From: Methylovorus glucosotrophus
Lineage (GTDB): Bacteria; Pseudomonadota; Gammaproteobacteria; Burkholderiales; Methylophilaceae
DNA length: 64,000 nt
Assembly: GCF_009858335.1 (NCBI RefSeq)
Contig: NZ_VMSE01000001.1
Coordinates: 372,001-436,000, forward strand
Reading direction: 5' to 3'
Shown here: positions 1-9,072 of the stretch, in pieces
Numbering within the stretch: the stretch's first letter is position 1
Layout of the letters: every line of letters begins with the position of its first letter
Notes under the pieces: model-generated
What the model saw: the letters and a program-made list of their open reading frames with translations, nothing else
Databases searched by the model: none
What the model was told of the DNA's origin: nothing
Made by a program: the position numbers and the translations under genes

Positions 1-9
1 AATCTGCGC

Positions 10-954
10 ATGTTGAGTCGCCTTGATGCGCTGGGCGTCACCTTGCTGGTGTCGGCCGTGCTGCATATCGCGATCATTGCCAGTCTGGATTTCAAGGCGC
101 CTGACTTGCAGGTGTTGAAGGACAAAATGTCGTCCATGGATGTTGTGCTGGTCAACACCAAAACCGAAAGCAAGCCAGAGAAAGCCGATGCACTGGCCCA
201 GGCCAACCTGAATCGCGGCGGTAATACTGATGCTGATCGTCGCATGAAATCGGCATTGCCACCGCCTGACCAGCCACCCAAGCAAACCACTCCCAAGCCG
301 GAAGCGCAGTCACGCCAGAGTGCCATGCAAGCGTCTTCTACTACCTCTGAAGCGGAGCGTCGCCAGCAAAAAGTGGCTGAACTGGAGAAGCAGGTGCAAG
401 AGCTGATGCATCAGCTGCAATCGACCAACAAGGTGGAGACCCACCCCGCGCAGGAAGCCGCCGCAGTCAAGCCGGAAACCGGCGAGCAGTCGGCCAGCAG
501 CAAGTCGCTCAAGGCCGCCGATTTGCTGGCCAGCAGTCTGGATATGGCGAGACTGGAAGCGCAGATTGCCAAGCAGCAGGATGAGTATCAGAAGCGCCCC
601 AAGCGCAAGTTTATCGGTGCCCGTGCTCAGGAATACCGCTTTGCCGCTTACGTGGATAACTGGCGGCAGAAGGTTGAGAAGGTTGGTAGCCTCAATTATC
701 CCGAAGCCGCCAAGGATAAAAAACTGTATGGCAAGCTGACCATGACCGTCTCCATCCGCGCCGATGGCAGTCTGGACAAGATCGAAATCAACCAGAGTTC
801 AGGCTACAAGGAACTGGATGATGGTGCGCGTCGGATTGTAGAACTGGCGGCACCGTTTGCCCCGTTCCCGGAAAATGTGCGCGCCGATACCGATATCCTG
901 AGTGTGACCCGCACCTGGAACTTTACCCGTCAGGACAGTCTGACCACGGAGTAG
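10..954 (+). CDS. TonB-family energy-transducer-like protein
   Basis: 314 residues. One N-terminal membrane segment (about residues 9-28) is followed by a long proline-, lysine- and glutamine-rich periplasmic stretch with a coiled-coil-like part near residues 115-140 and 180-195. The C-terminal about 90 residues carry a TonB_C-like fold pattern (LNYPEAA, then GKLTMTVSIRADG and a terminal TRTWNF). TonB proteins span the periplasm and pass proton-motive energy from ExbBD to outer-membrane transporters; no exbB/exbD is seen here, but the upstream side is cut by the window. The ATG at 10 is the first visible start and no ribosome site can be judged. A TolA-like role is possible instead. Confidence 0.75.
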   Translation: MLSRLDALGVTLLVSAVLHIAIIASLDFKAPDLQVLKDKMSSMDVVLVNTKTESKPEKADALAQANLNRGGNTDADRRMKSALPPPDQPPKQTTPKPEAQSRQSAMQASSTTSEAERRQQKVAELEKQVQELMHQLQSTNKVETHPAQEAAAVKPETGEQSASSKSLKAADLLASSLDMARLEAQIAKQQDEYQKRPKRKFIGARAQEYRFAAYVDNWRQKVEKVGSLNYPEAAKDKKLYGKLTMTVSIRADGSLDKIEINQSSGYKELDDGARRIVELAAPFAPFPENVRADTDILSVTRTWNFTRQDSLTTE

Positions 955-990
955 CCGCCTTATGCGGCCATGCCTTCATAACCTAGCCTC

Positions 991-1323
991 ATGAAAATGA
1001 ACGCCATGACACCCTATTTTCAGCATCACGTGTTTTTCTGCCTCAACAAGCGCGAGGATGGCTCAGATTGTTGCGCCAATCACGGTGCCGAGGCCGCCTT
1101 TGACTATATGAAATCGCGTATCAAGAAGCTCAAGCTGAGCGGCAAGGGCAATGTCCGTATCAACCGTGCTGGCTGCCTGGATCGCTGCAGCGAGGGCCCG
1201 CTGATGGTGATTTACCCAGAAGCGGTCTGGTACGGTTTTGTCGACAACGAAGACATTGATGAAATCATCGAGTCGCATCTCATCAATGGCAAGCCGGTTG
1301 AGCGGCTGATATTGCAGGGCTAG
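991..1323 (+). CDS. thioredoxin-like [2Fe-2S] ferredoxin
   Basis: About 105-110 residues. Four cysteines of the thioredoxin-like 2Fe-2S type are visible: one in FFCLNKR with a Cys pair just after (DGSDCC), and the pair in GCLDRC. The length and the tail (IDEIIESHLINGKPVERLIL) match the family of small (2Fe-2S) ferredoxin-domain proteins related to the NuoE C-terminal domain. It is probably a soluble electron carrier; the partner is unknown. ATGs at 991, 997 and 1006 are all possible, none with a strong ribosome site; MTPYF at 1006 is the usual-looking start. It lies 36 bp after the TonB-like gene and may be co-transcribed. Confidence 0.85.
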   Translation: MKMNAMTPYFQHHVFFCLNKREDGSDCCANHGAEAAFDYMKSRIKKLKLSGKGNVRINRAGCLDRCSEGPLMVIYPEAVWYGFVDNEDIDEIIESHLINGKPVERLILQG

Positions 1324-1353
1324 CCCGTTTCAGGTGGCCGGCCCTGCAACTGG

Positions 1354-1767
1354 CTAGCCAAGAATCTGCTGGATTTCCTGTTTCAGTGCGCTGGCCGTGG
1401 CGGCATCCAGTGGATGGCCCATGGTCTCGCGGCGGGCAGGCGCCCATATCGCAGCAGGGAAATGCCGGTCACGTTTATAGCGCGGGATAACGTGCCAGTG
1501 CACATGCGGCGTCATATTGCCCAGGCTGGCGAGATTGATCTTGTCTGGCCGCATGATCTTGCGCACTGCTCGTTCCACCTTGAGCACCACTTGCATCAGG
1601 CGCAGCTGATCTTCGCTGGCAAGATCCGTCATTTCTTTCACATGACGGTTAAGTATCACCCGGCAAAAGCCCGGGTAATCCTGGTCTTCTACCCGTACCA
1701 CCCGGCAGAATTCATCCTGCCATTGCAACTCGCCCCCTGGCACTGCACATAATTCACAACTTGCCAT
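1354..1767 (-). CDS. HIT family hydrolase
   Basis: 137 residues from ATG 1767, chosen because AGGGAT lies at good distance before it; an upstream GTG at 1791 is less likely. The histidine-triad motif HVHWHV sits at about residues 88-93, and the N-terminal CELC gives the zinc-type cysteine pair seen in some HIT proteins. HIT proteins hydrolyse or transfer nucleotidyl groups (AMP-lysine, dinucleotides). It is convergent with the ferredoxin-like gene. The exact substrate cannot be read from sequence. Confidence 0.9.
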   Translation of the reverse strand: MASCELCAVPGGELQWQDEFCRVVRVEDQDYPGFCRVILNRHVKEMTDLASEDQLRLMQVVLKVERAVRKIMRPDKINLASLGNMTPHVHWHVIPRYKRDRHFPAAIWAPARRETMGHPLDAATASALKQEIQQILG

Positions 1768-1879
1768 TGTTATCCCTGTTATTTCTGGCACCTGACGCGC
1801 CTGATATGCCAGCTGGCATTATAACGCCCACCTGCCGCCGTTGCGCATAGGTGGGCGAGATGGGCGGTAAGACTGTCGC

Positions 1880-2536
1880 TTAACCTTCGCCTTTCATCAC
1901 CAGCTCGGCATACTCTTCAAAACTGATCGTGCCGCCCAGCGATTCCGCTACATCCTTGTCGCGCGCTGGCAAGGCATCCTGCAGGCCGTCAATCCGCTTC
2001 CATTGTGGCAATGGCGTCGGGCAATGCGGCTGCGGTACATAGCGCGAGGTGGCAACGCGCTGATGAGGATGGATGTAGCGCGGACAGTTGATGAATATCT
2101 CTTCTATCGTCACGCGCACCACCAGCTCTGCTTCTTTATATTCCTGCAGCAAAGGGTCATTGGGCACAATTTGCGCCGTGCCATGCACGCGTACGCGGTG
2201 CGGGTGCTCAAAATCAATAAACAGCATGCCGATTTTCGGGTTGAGGGTCATGTTGCCCATGGAAAGGTACATGCCATTGCCGTCCAGACTGGGGAAGGCC
2301 AGGGTCTTGCTGTCCAGCACCTTCACAAAGCCAGTGCTGCCGCCTTTGTAAGAGCAGGTGGGGAAGCCTCTGTGATCAATGGTGGAGAGAAAAAACATGT
2401 CGCGACTTTCGATGAAGCCACGGTGCTCATCGCTGATCTCGGGAACGACAATAAACTCGCTTACCCGGTCAGCCATGCTGACGGTATCAAACTGTTGCTG
2501 CAACACGCGGTGTTGCGCGCCATAAAGATCACTCAT
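1880..2536 (-). CDS. pyridoxamine 5'-phosphate oxidase-family flavoprotein
   Basis: 218 residues from ATG 2536, which follows a strong GGAGGGT site; a start seven codons upstream has none. The split-barrel flavin-binding pattern is visible (FFLSTIDHRGFPTCSYKGG, then GNGMYLSMGNM and HPHRVRVHGTA). The family includes PNP oxidases and general FMN- or F420-linked reductases; this longer form with a C-terminal CPRYIHPHQ segment is the common 'PNPOx-like' type of unknown substrate. It is not PdxH, whose substrate-binding C-terminus is absent. Confidence 0.85.
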   Translation of the reverse strand: MSDLYGAQHRVLQQQFDTVSMADRVSEFIVVPEISDEHRGFIESRDMFFLSTIDHRGFPTCSYKGGSTGFVKVLDSKTLAFPSLDGNGMYLSMGNMTLNPKIGMLFIDFEHPHRVRVHGTAQIVPNDPLLQEYKEAELVVRVTIEEIFINCPRYIHPHQRVATSRYVPQPHCPTPLPQWKRIDGLQDALPARDKDVAESLGGTISFEEYAELVMKGEG

Positions 2537-2822
2537 GTTCACCCTCCAAAAAACCAACGGTTAAACGACTGGACAGGCATTCTAACCTCATTTGCCATGC
2601 CATGAGCAGCCTGCAAATGCAGGGCTTGCCATCTTTGCCGGTGCCTGCAGGGAACGCAAGCGCCAGGCAGGACTCACAGCTAAGGCGAGGCCACCGCTTA
2701 TCTGCTTGAGACCAGAGCCCGCGCGCGCGACTAAAACGCCCCTTGTTCAATCAGTAGTATGATGTTTTATTCAGCTTGCAGTGCAGGCGCAGCGATCATT
2801 ATTCATTTTATGGAGGTATGAC

Positions 2823-3119
2823 ATGACAGCCGAAAATTCAGTGCCCGCCGTATCCATACGCATTTTTTTCACTAGCGACACGCTGGATGAAGAAGGCATT
2901 CCCTCCATTTACCGCAGTTACCAGATCAGCGGTCGTGCAGCCCTGCCAAATGAAGCCCCCAGTGGCTATGGTGTGGCCAAGGTGGCCCCCCTGTCGGACG
3001 ATGCCCCGGCGCTGGTGCCCGATGAAGTGCCGGCTCCCGGCGGCGCAGAGGGCGCGATTGCCGCCGCCATTGAGCAGCTTAAAATGCTGAACCCTGGCTT
3101 GGAGTGCAAGGGGGCTTGA
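2823..3119 (+). CDS. conserved small protein, unknown function
   Basis: 98 residues from ATG 2823, which has GGAGG six bases upstream; this decides the start over an in-frame codon at 2781. The protein has an N-terminal beta-like stretch (VSIRIFFTSDTLDEEGIP), a proline/alanine-rich acidic middle and an amphipathic C-terminal helix (EGAIAAAIEQLKML). No signal peptide or membrane segment. I do not recognise the family. It is single, with 286 bp of apparently empty sequence upstream. Confidence 0.65.
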   Translation: MTAENSVPAVSIRIFFTSDTLDEEGIPSIYRSYQISGRAALPNEAPSGYGVAKVAPLSDDAPALVPDEVPAPGGAEGAIAAAIEQLKMLNPGLECKGA

Positions 3120-3401
3120 TCCTTGCCCCTCTCGCCAGACATTATTTAACGCCGGAAGCTGTAATTTCTGTTCTAAGCTGAGAGGGTTTGGTGGGATAAT
3201 TTCGTTAGCTGTTGTGTCAGCAAGCAGTTGCTGGCGCTACGGTTTTTGCAGATGTAATGGCCGTATATCCGATGGATAACGGTTCTGCCCCTTGCGCATG
3301 TGAGGGGCTTTGCTTTATCGACAGGGCGTAAGCCCGCTTAATAACCCGTCTATCGCACATCATGGTGTGTGCCTGCACTACGAAAGACGCAAGGAGCATT
3401 G

Positions 3402-4205
3402 ATGCAAACAGTCAGCCTGACCCTTCCGATTGATACACAGGATGGGCCCTATCTGGAAGAGTCACAAGCCATCGCCTGCGGGGAAACACTGGCCAGCCAG
3501 TACCAGTCAGGGGAGCCATTTCCGCATATCGTCATTGATAATTTTTTACCGGAAGCGCTGGCTCAATCCATCCTTGACCAGTTTCCGCGCGAGCAGACCA
3601 GCAATGAAAAAGTCTATGAGCGTGGTTACCGTGGCCTGCATAAGCGGCAGATCAGCCCGAATGCCTGCAACCGCGAGCTGCGTGAGGTGTTTGCCTTTGT
3701 AAACTCGGCGCCTGTGTTGCTGTTCCTGCAAAAAATGACAGGCATAGATGGCCTTATTCCTGACCCCTATTTCAACGGTGGCGGTTTTCATGAAACCAGT
3801 CGCGGTGGGCTGCTCGGCGTGCATTCGGATTTTCGTATCAACAAGTCCATGCATCTGGAGCGCAGGCTCAACATGATCATTTATCTCAACAAGGATTGGC
3901 AGCCGGAGTACGGTGGCGACCTGGAGTTGTGGGACACGAAAATGACCAAGTGCCTGAAAAAAGTCGCGCCCATTTTCAATCGCTGTGTGGTGTTCAATAC
4001 CGACGAAGATAGCAATCACGGGCACCCTGAACCGCTCAATACCCCGGACGGCATTACCCGTAAATCCATGGCGCTTTATTACTACACGGCGTCCAAGCGC
4101 ATTTACGAAGACATTGAAGTGCACAAGACCAACTACAAGCCACGCCCGCGCGATAAATTCAGCCTGCGTTATTTGTGGGAGCGGATACGCCCTAATCGTA
4201 GTTAG
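3402..4205 (+). CDS. 2-oxoglutarate/Fe(II)-dependent oxygenase
   Basis: 267 residues from ATG 3402, preceded by AAGGAG; a GTG at 3369 in the same frame has no such site. The double-stranded beta-helix iron site is visible: HSD at about 141-143, the distal His in HGHPE at about 206-208, and the 2OG-binding Arg (TRKSMALYYYT) at about 220. This layout fits the prolyl-4-hydroxylase/2OG-FeII_Oxy superfamily. It probably hydroxylates an amino-acid side chain or a small molecule; the substrate is not known. It stands alone and ends in a strong hairpin. Confidence 0.85.
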   Translation: MQTVSLTLPIDTQDGPYLEESQAIACGETLASQYQSGEPFPHIVIDNFLPEALAQSILDQFPREQTSNEKVYERGYRGLHKRQISPNACNRELREVFAFVNSAPVLLFLQKMTGIDGLIPDPYFNGGGFHETSRGGLLGVHSDFRINKSMHLERRLNMIIYLNKDWQPEYGGDLELWDTKMTKCLKKVAPIFNRCVVFNTDEDSNHGHPEPLNTPDGITRKSMALYYYTASKRIYEDIEVHKTNYKPRPRDKFSLRYLWERIRPNRS

Positions 4206-4223
4206 TCTGCGCTGACCAACGTG

Positions 4224-4256
4224 AAAAAAAGGGGGCAACACTGCCCCTTTTTCTTT
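4224..4256. terminator. rho-independent terminator, probably bidirectional
   Basis: A-run, GC stem (GGGGCA with TGCCCC, loop of a few bases) and T-run. It sits between the convergent 2OG oxygenase gene and ligD and can serve both. Confidence 0.85.
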
Positions 4257-4277
4257 TATAAACGACCAGCGCTCTCG

Positions 4278-6890
4278 TCAGGTAAACATCTCCAGCATGG
4301 CCGTGGTGATGTGTTGCCGCAGGCGTTCATAATCCTGCCAGGGATCCTGTTTCTGACGCGCAAGGCGCTCTGGCAGATTGGCGATAGTGAAAGCGTCCGA
4401 GCGTACCCCCATGTTCAGCTCCTCCCATGAAATAGGCACCGACACGGTAGCGCTTGGTTTGGCCCGGCTGGAGTAAGCGGCAATCGCTGTCGCCCCAGGC
4501 GCATTGCGCAGATAGTCGATGAACACTTTGCCGGTGCGCTTTTCCTTGGACATATTGGAAGTAAAGCGATCGGGTAATTGCTTTTCAAGATATTGCGCTG
4601 CCGATTTGCTGAATGCCTTGATTGTCTGCCAGCTGTGTTCGGGCACAATCGGGATCACGACGTGTACGCCTTTACCACCGGTGGTTTTGACGAAGCTCTC
4701 CAGGCCTAGCGCCTGCAGCAATGCATGCACCAGTTGTGCGCTCTCCACCACGGTCGTCCATGGGAGGGCTTCATCCGGGTCAAGGTCGAAAATAATGCGA
4801 TCCGGTTGTTCCAGATGCTCCTCGCGCGAGCCCCAGGTGTGTATCTCCAGCACGCCCATTTGCACCAGGGAAATAAGCGCTGGCAGATCATCCACCACCA
4901 TGTAGTCATCTGAAAATCCGCTTACCGGCACCTGTATGCGCCTGACATTGTCGGGGATGGTCATGGCGGCATGTTTCTGGAAAAAACACTGCTGACCAGC
5001 GCCTGTCGGGCAGCGCACCAGCGACAAGGGGCGACCTTGCAGCTGCGGCAATATCCATGGGGCGATTTCTTCGTAGTAATGCGCCAGATCCTGCTTGGTC
5101 AGTCCGGCCTGCGCGAACAGAATCTTGCCCGGATGGGTCAGCCGCACACTGGCGATTTCGCGGACGGAGCCACTGCGCTGTGGGCGTTGCTGGCCGGATT
5201 GCTCTGGGGAAGATGCCGCATCTTCGGTTGACGGCGGCGGGTTGGCCGGGGTTTCGTGCACGATTTCACGGGCCGGTTTGTCCTGGCGCAGGCCGACAAA
5301 AGCCGCGTGCCGCACGATCTGGCTGTCTGTCCACTGTGCGAAACGCACTTCGGCTACCAGCTTGGGCGTGAGCCAATGGACGCCTCGCATTTGCAAGCCG
5401 GTCAGCTTGCCGGTAAACGGCGAACTTGCGCGTTGCAGGCGGCTGAACTGCTTGCTCACCTGGGCTAGCGTGGTTTCGGTAAAGCCTGTTCCCACGCGCC
5501 CGGCATAATGCAGGGCACCTTCGGCGTCATACACTCCCAGCAGCAGGGCGCCAAATCCCTGGCGACTACCCGCTGGATCGGTATAGCCGCCGATGACAAA
5601 CTCCTGCCGCAAGCCACATTTTATTTTCAGCCAGTCCTCCGTGCGTCGCGGCTGATAAGGGGATTCCGCGCGCTTGGCTATGATGCCCTCAAGATCATGC
5701 AGACAGGCATGGTCGAATACTTCAGGAGCATTGCCGACAATATGGTCGCTGAAGTGTAAGGGAGAGGGGGCCTGGCTATCGTCAGCTGCGCGTTGAAGCA
5801 CTGTCTTCAGTAGCGCTTTGCGCTTGATCAGCGGCTGGGAGCGCAAGTCGTGACCGTTGAGGTACATGAGGTCAAATACAAAATACGCCAGTGTCGCGGC
5901 GCTATTGGCTTGCATGGCGTCTTGCAGCGCCTGAAAACTGATCTTGCCATTGGGTTGCAACGCCACCAGTTCGCCATCCAGCCAGGCTTGATCGATTGGC
6001 AATTGTTTGAGCGCATCGGCAATGCCTTTCCACTTTGCCGTCCAGTCGTGGCCATTGCGCGAGTAAAGCTTTACCTCCCCATCTTCACAGCGCGCCAGCA
6101 TGCGGTAGCCGTCAAATTTTACTTCTGTAAGCCAGTGCTCACCTATGGGTGCTTTTTTCGCCAGCAGCGCCAGTTGAGGTTGCATGGTGGTGGGCATGGG
6201 CTGCGTTTTTCCGACTTCGCCATCAAGGTCAGGGGATGCCTGGTGCGCGCCAGCAGACCGGCGGCTACTCGATGTTGAGGCTACCGAGACGCGGCGGACC
6301 TTGTCCGAACTTTTCAATGGCCGGTGAGTATCGCCACTGAACAGTTTGCGTATGCTCTCCGGCCGATTTTCGGTGATGTTGGCCTGCTCACCGCTTTGCG
6401 CCACGTCATCCTTTTCCTTGATCAGCAGCCAGTTTTCCTTTTCGGAAGAACCCTCGGCAGGCTTTCCCCCCATCCGCACCAGTGCCCATTTGCCGGATAG
6501 CTTCTCACCATGCAGCATGAATTTGAGCGCACCTTTCTGGTAACCAACGTGGGGATCTTCCAATGGCTCCCAGGTACCACAATCCCACAAGATGACCTTG
6601 CCCGCGCCGTATTGGTGTTCGGGAATCTGCCCTTCAAAGTGCCCGTATTCCAGCGGATGATCTTCCACATGTACCGCCAGTCGCTTTTCCTTGGGGTCCA
6701 GAGTGGGACCTTTGGGTATTGCCCAGCTTTTCAGCACGCCATCCAGCTCCAGACGGAAGTCATAGTGCAAGCGCCGCGCATGATGGCGCTGGATATAAAA
6801 AGCCAGCGTGTCGCCAGTCTCGGCGACCTGGCCAGCCGGTTCCGGGGTGATATTGAAGTTACGCTTTTGCCAGTAATGATTCAGACCCAT
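4278..6890 (-). CDS. ligD: NHEJ DNA ligase D (phosphoesterase-ligase-polymerase)
   Basis: 870 residues, the full three-domain form. The N-terminal 3'-phosphoesterase domain (about 10-165) has H36, H42, D44 and H84 in the usual motifs (RRLHYDF, EYGHFEG). A linker rich in Ser/Arg (about 165-235) leads to the ATP-dependent ligase domain with the adenylated lysine K258 in EVKFDGYR. The C-terminal part (about 585-870) is the primase-type polymerase domain, with the metal-binding FDLDPDE. Together with Ku it repairs double-strand breaks by end joining, filling and trimming ends. ATG 6890 follows TAGGAG. It lies 9 bp after ku, so the two are one operon. Confidence 0.98.
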   Translation of the reverse strand: MGLNHYWQKRNFNITPEPAGQVAETGDTLAFYIQRHHARRLHYDFRLELDGVLKSWAIPKGPTLDPKEKRLAVHVEDHPLEYGHFEGQIPEHQYGAGKVILWDCGTWEPLEDPHVGYQKGALKFMLHGEKLSGKWALVRMGGKPAEGSSEKENWLLIKEKDDVAQSGEQANITENRPESIRKLFSGDTHRPLKSSDKVRRVSVASTSSSRRSAGAHQASPDLDGEVGKTQPMPTTMQPQLALLAKKAPIGEHWLTEVKFDGYRMLARCEDGEVKLYSRNGHDWTAKWKGIADALKQLPIDQAWLDGELVALQPNGKISFQALQDAMQANSAATLAYFVFDLMYLNGHDLRSQPLIKRKALLKTVLQRAADDSQAPSPLHFSDHIVGNAPEVFDHACLHDLEGIIAKRAESPYQPRRTEDWLKIKCGLRQEFVIGGYTDPAGSRQGFGALLLGVYDAEGALHYAGRVGTGFTETTLAQVSKQFSRLQRASSPFTGKLTGLQMRGVHWLTPKLVAEVRFAQWTDSQIVRHAAFVGLRQDKPAREIVHETPANPPPSTEDAASSPEQSGQQRPQRSGSVREIASVRLTHPGKILFAQAGLTKQDLAHYYEEIAPWILPQLQGRPLSLVRCPTGAGQQCFFQKHAAMTIPDNVRRIQVPVSGFSDDYMVVDDLPALISLVQMGVLEIHTWGSREEHLEQPDRIIFDLDPDEALPWTTVVESAQLVHALLQALGLESFVKTTGGKGVHVVIPIVPEHSWQTIKAFSKSAAQYLEKQLPDRFTSNMSKEKRTGKVFIDYLRNAPGATAIAAYSSRAKPSATVSVPISWEELNMGVRSDAFTIANLPERLARQKQDPWQDYERLRQHITTAMLEMFT

Positions 6891-6899
6891 GATGCGCTC

Positions 6900-7781
6900 C
6901 TATCGGCGAGTGGCTTTACGGCGTGCGGGTGGTTCCTCAGCTTTTTCCGCCTTGTTGCCGGACGACTCTTTTGCCGGCTTGATGCGGCCGCCTATGCTTT
7001 CTTTCAGTAGCGCCATCAGGTCCACAATATTGCTGGTGGATGTATCGGCAGGTGTTTCATCCTCCGGCTCCATCAGCGCATGGGTTTGCTTGTTGCGGAT
7101 TTTCTTTTTCACCAGCGCCATGATGTCTTCGCGGAAACGGTCGTGAAACTGCTCCGGGTCCCACGGTTCCGTCATGTCTTCAACCAGGGCATGAGCCATC
7201 TTGATTTCCTTGTCACTTACGCGCACCTTGGGCGCATCTTCACCGGGCATCCCCAGTTCTTCTGGCGGACGGATATCCTCTGCATATCGCAGCATATTGA
7301 GCACGATGACCTGATCCACCACCATGAGGGCGGCCAGATGCTGCTTGGTGCGCATGACGATCTGCGCAATGCCAATGCGGTCGGTGGTTCTGAGGGTTTC
7401 GCGGAGCAAGGCATACACTTTCTCGCCACCTTTGGCAGGCTTGAGGTAGTAGGGCTGCTCAAAATACAGGGGGGAAATTTCATCCACTTTCACGAAGGCC
7501 TGAATATCAATGGTCTGGGTGGCTTCCTTGTTTGCCTGGCGAATTTCGGCATCGGTCAGCACTACATACTCGCCTTTTTCATACTGATAACCTTTGACGA
7601 TATCTTCGGTGTGAATCTCCTTGCCCGTGGTCTTGTTATAACGTTTGTACCCCACAGGCGAAAAGTCACGCCGGTCCAGCATGTCCAGATCTATGCCCGG
7701 CGCGTTGTGCGAGGGATAAAGCTCCACCGGGATGTGTACCAGGCCAAAACTGATGGCCCCTTTCCATAGAGCACGTGGCAT
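6900..7781 (-). CDS. ku: NHEJ DNA end-binding protein Ku
   Basis: 293 residues, typical of bacterial Ku. The start MPRALWKGAISFGLVHIPV and the core (VLTDAEI, IDIQAFVKVDEISPLYFEQPYYL) are family hallmarks. The C-terminus beyond about 255 is lysine/arginine/glutamate-rich, as in the minimal DNA-binding and ligase-recruiting tails of bacterial Ku. Homodimer; binds broken ends and recruits LigD. ATG 7781 follows GGAAACGAT. First gene of the ku-ligD operon. Confidence 0.98.
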   Translation of the reverse strand: MPRALWKGAISFGLVHIPVELYPSHNAPGIDLDMLDRRDFSPVGYKRYNKTTGKEIHTEDIVKGYQYEKGEYVVLTDAEIRQANKEATQTIDIQAFVKVDEISPLYFEQPYYLKPAKGGEKVYALLRETLRTTDRIGIAQIVMRTKQHLAALMVVDQVIVLNMLRYAEDIRPPEELGMPGEDAPKVRVSDKEIKMAHALVEDMTEPWDPEQFHDRFREDIMALVKKKIRNKQTHALMEPEDETPADTSTSNIVDLMALLKESIGGRIKPAKESSGNKAEKAEEPPARRKATRR

Positions 7782-8121
7782 ATCGTTTCCTGAGCGTTAA
7801 CAGACGGAGTAAATACGGTAGAGAAACCGGCAGCGCAAAGTGACTGCATGCTGCAATCCTATTCTTTGGTAGAGCGAGTCCCTAGTAGTCCTGGGCTGAA
7901 ATCTCTGTCGGAATATCCCTAACAGGCCGAATGGCTTGAATAGGAAACCCCGAACTGGCGCAATACAAATCGCATGCGCAAAAGAACATTATCTTCAAGA
8001 ATGTAAAGGTTAGGCTGGGTGGGCAGGACTTGCCAGCCTGATCGCTGAATAACTAAAATATTATGCAAGTTAGCCGCGCACCTTATTCAACAATCAGGAA
8101 TGAGAAGGCATTCTGCATATC
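7782..8121. other. intergenic stretch upstream of ku
   Basis: About 340 bp between ku and the next small reading frame. It must hold the ku-ligD promoter (read leftward). No reading frame, RNA gene or convincing repeat was found. An AT-rich part near 8050-8100 could hold a promoter for the rightward genes, but no clear -35/-10 pair was seen. Confidence 0.5.
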
Positions 8122-8244
8122 ATGTTGAACGACGATCCCGAGCCAAACGAAAAACCTGCAAAGTGGTATCACATCTATTTCGTGGAGTTATGCATTGCCA
8201 TATTTCTGCTGTTCATGGCACTGCTGAATCATTTTTTCGGATGA
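8122..8244 (+). CDS. possible 40-residue membrane miniprotein
   Basis: ATG 8122 to TGA 8244 gives 40 residues: an acidic, proline-containing N-terminus (MLNDDPEPNEKPAKW) followed by one hydrophobic segment (about residues 19-36, VELCIAIFLLFMALLN) and HFFG. The composition (charged head, single transmembrane helix) is what real small membrane proteins look like. The ribosome site is weak (GAAGG about 14 bases upstream). It lies 141 bp before the hemerythrin gene. Conservation would decide whether it is real. Confidence 0.45.
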   Translation: MLNDDPEPNEKPAKWYHIYFVELCIAIFLLFMALLNHFFG

Positions 8245-8385
8245 GCATCCGTATCTGCCACTGACGCTTTTTCGTATCAATCTCTACAGTATTTCCTACA
8301 TGGCAATCAGCTTTATCTGCTGGTTGAGACTGACCGCTGGTGACACTCTGAAGGGGCATTAAAAACCCACCTTGAGGAGATGAAA

Positions 8386-8961
8386 ATGACGTTACCACGA
8401 CAAGCAGATGCGACCGTGAAATCCACCACCCGCCGCACAGCGCAGAAGAAAGACGTGATCGAGCAACTGGTTGATGATCACAAGAATGTGAAAAAGCTGT
8501 TCAAGCAATACTCCAAGCTGGCCGAGAAAGAAGACATCGAAGGCAAAACCCTGGTTGCCAACCAGATCTGTCTGGAGCTTACCGTGCACGCCCGTGTGGA
8601 AGAGGAAATTTTCTATCCGGCTGCGCGTGCGGCGATTCATGACGACGATCTGCTGAATGAGGCGGTGGTAGAACACAGCACCGCCAAAAGCCTGATTGGC
8701 CAGATTCAGTCCATGAATCCTTCTGATCCCATGTATGACGCCAAGATGACCGTGCTTAGCGAGTACATTGACCATCACGTGGAAGAGGAAGAAACAGAAA
8801 TGTTTCCCAAGGTCAAAAAGGCCAAGGTTGATCTGGAAGAGCTGGAAGTCGAAGTAAGCAAGCGCCGTGGTCAACTCATGGCGGAAGTGGTCAATGCCGA
8901 AGGGGGCATTGATATCAAGAAGCTGAAAGCGGCGGTTCAGCAAGCCATGCCCAAGCACTAG
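8386..8961 (+). CDS. hemerythrin HHE domain protein
   Basis: 191 residues from ATG 8386; GAGGAG ends six bases before it, whereas the ATG at 8380 directly abuts that site. The four-helix HHE pattern is visible: LVDDHKNVKK, TVHARVEEEIFYPA, VVEHSTAKSLI and DHHVEEEETEMFPK give the iron-binding His/Glu set. Such proteins bind O2, NO or iron, or act in stress repair. A C-terminal extension (about 135-191) has alternating Glu/Lys helices. Monocistronic with a strong terminator. Confidence 0.92.
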   Translation: MTLPRQADATVKSTTRRTAQKKDVIEQLVDDHKNVKKLFKQYSKLAEKEDIEGKTLVANQICLELTVHARVEEEIFYPAARAAIHDDDLLNEAVVEHSTAKSLIGQIQSMNPSDPMYDAKMTVLSEYIDHHVEEEETEMFPKVKKAKVDLEELEVEVSKRRGQLMAEVVNAEGGIDIKKLKAAVQQAMPKH

Positions 8962-8973
8962 GTGCGACGCAAA

Positions 8974-9006
8974 TAAAAACAGGAGCCTTTGGGCTCCTGT
9001 TTTTTT
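8974..9006 (+). terminator. rho-independent terminator of the hemerythrin gene
   Basis: Stem ACAGGAGCC/GGCTCCTGT (8979-8987 with 8992-9000), four-base loop, then seven T. Clean intrinsic terminator on the + strand. Confidence 0.92.
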
Positions 9007-9072
9007 GTCTGTCTCTCGGATTCTCCAGGCGGGCAGAAGTGGGTACTTTGTTTACTTGACTCGGCTTGCTAT

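Noticed and set aside
2003..2605. A 200-codon open frame opposite the PNPOx-like gene
   Set aside because: The minus-strand gene has a strong ribosome site and a known fold; the opposite frame has neither.
3286..3312. Hairpin GCCCC...GGGGC after the small gene at 2823-3119
   Set aside because: Loop is long and no T-run follows, so it was not called a terminator.
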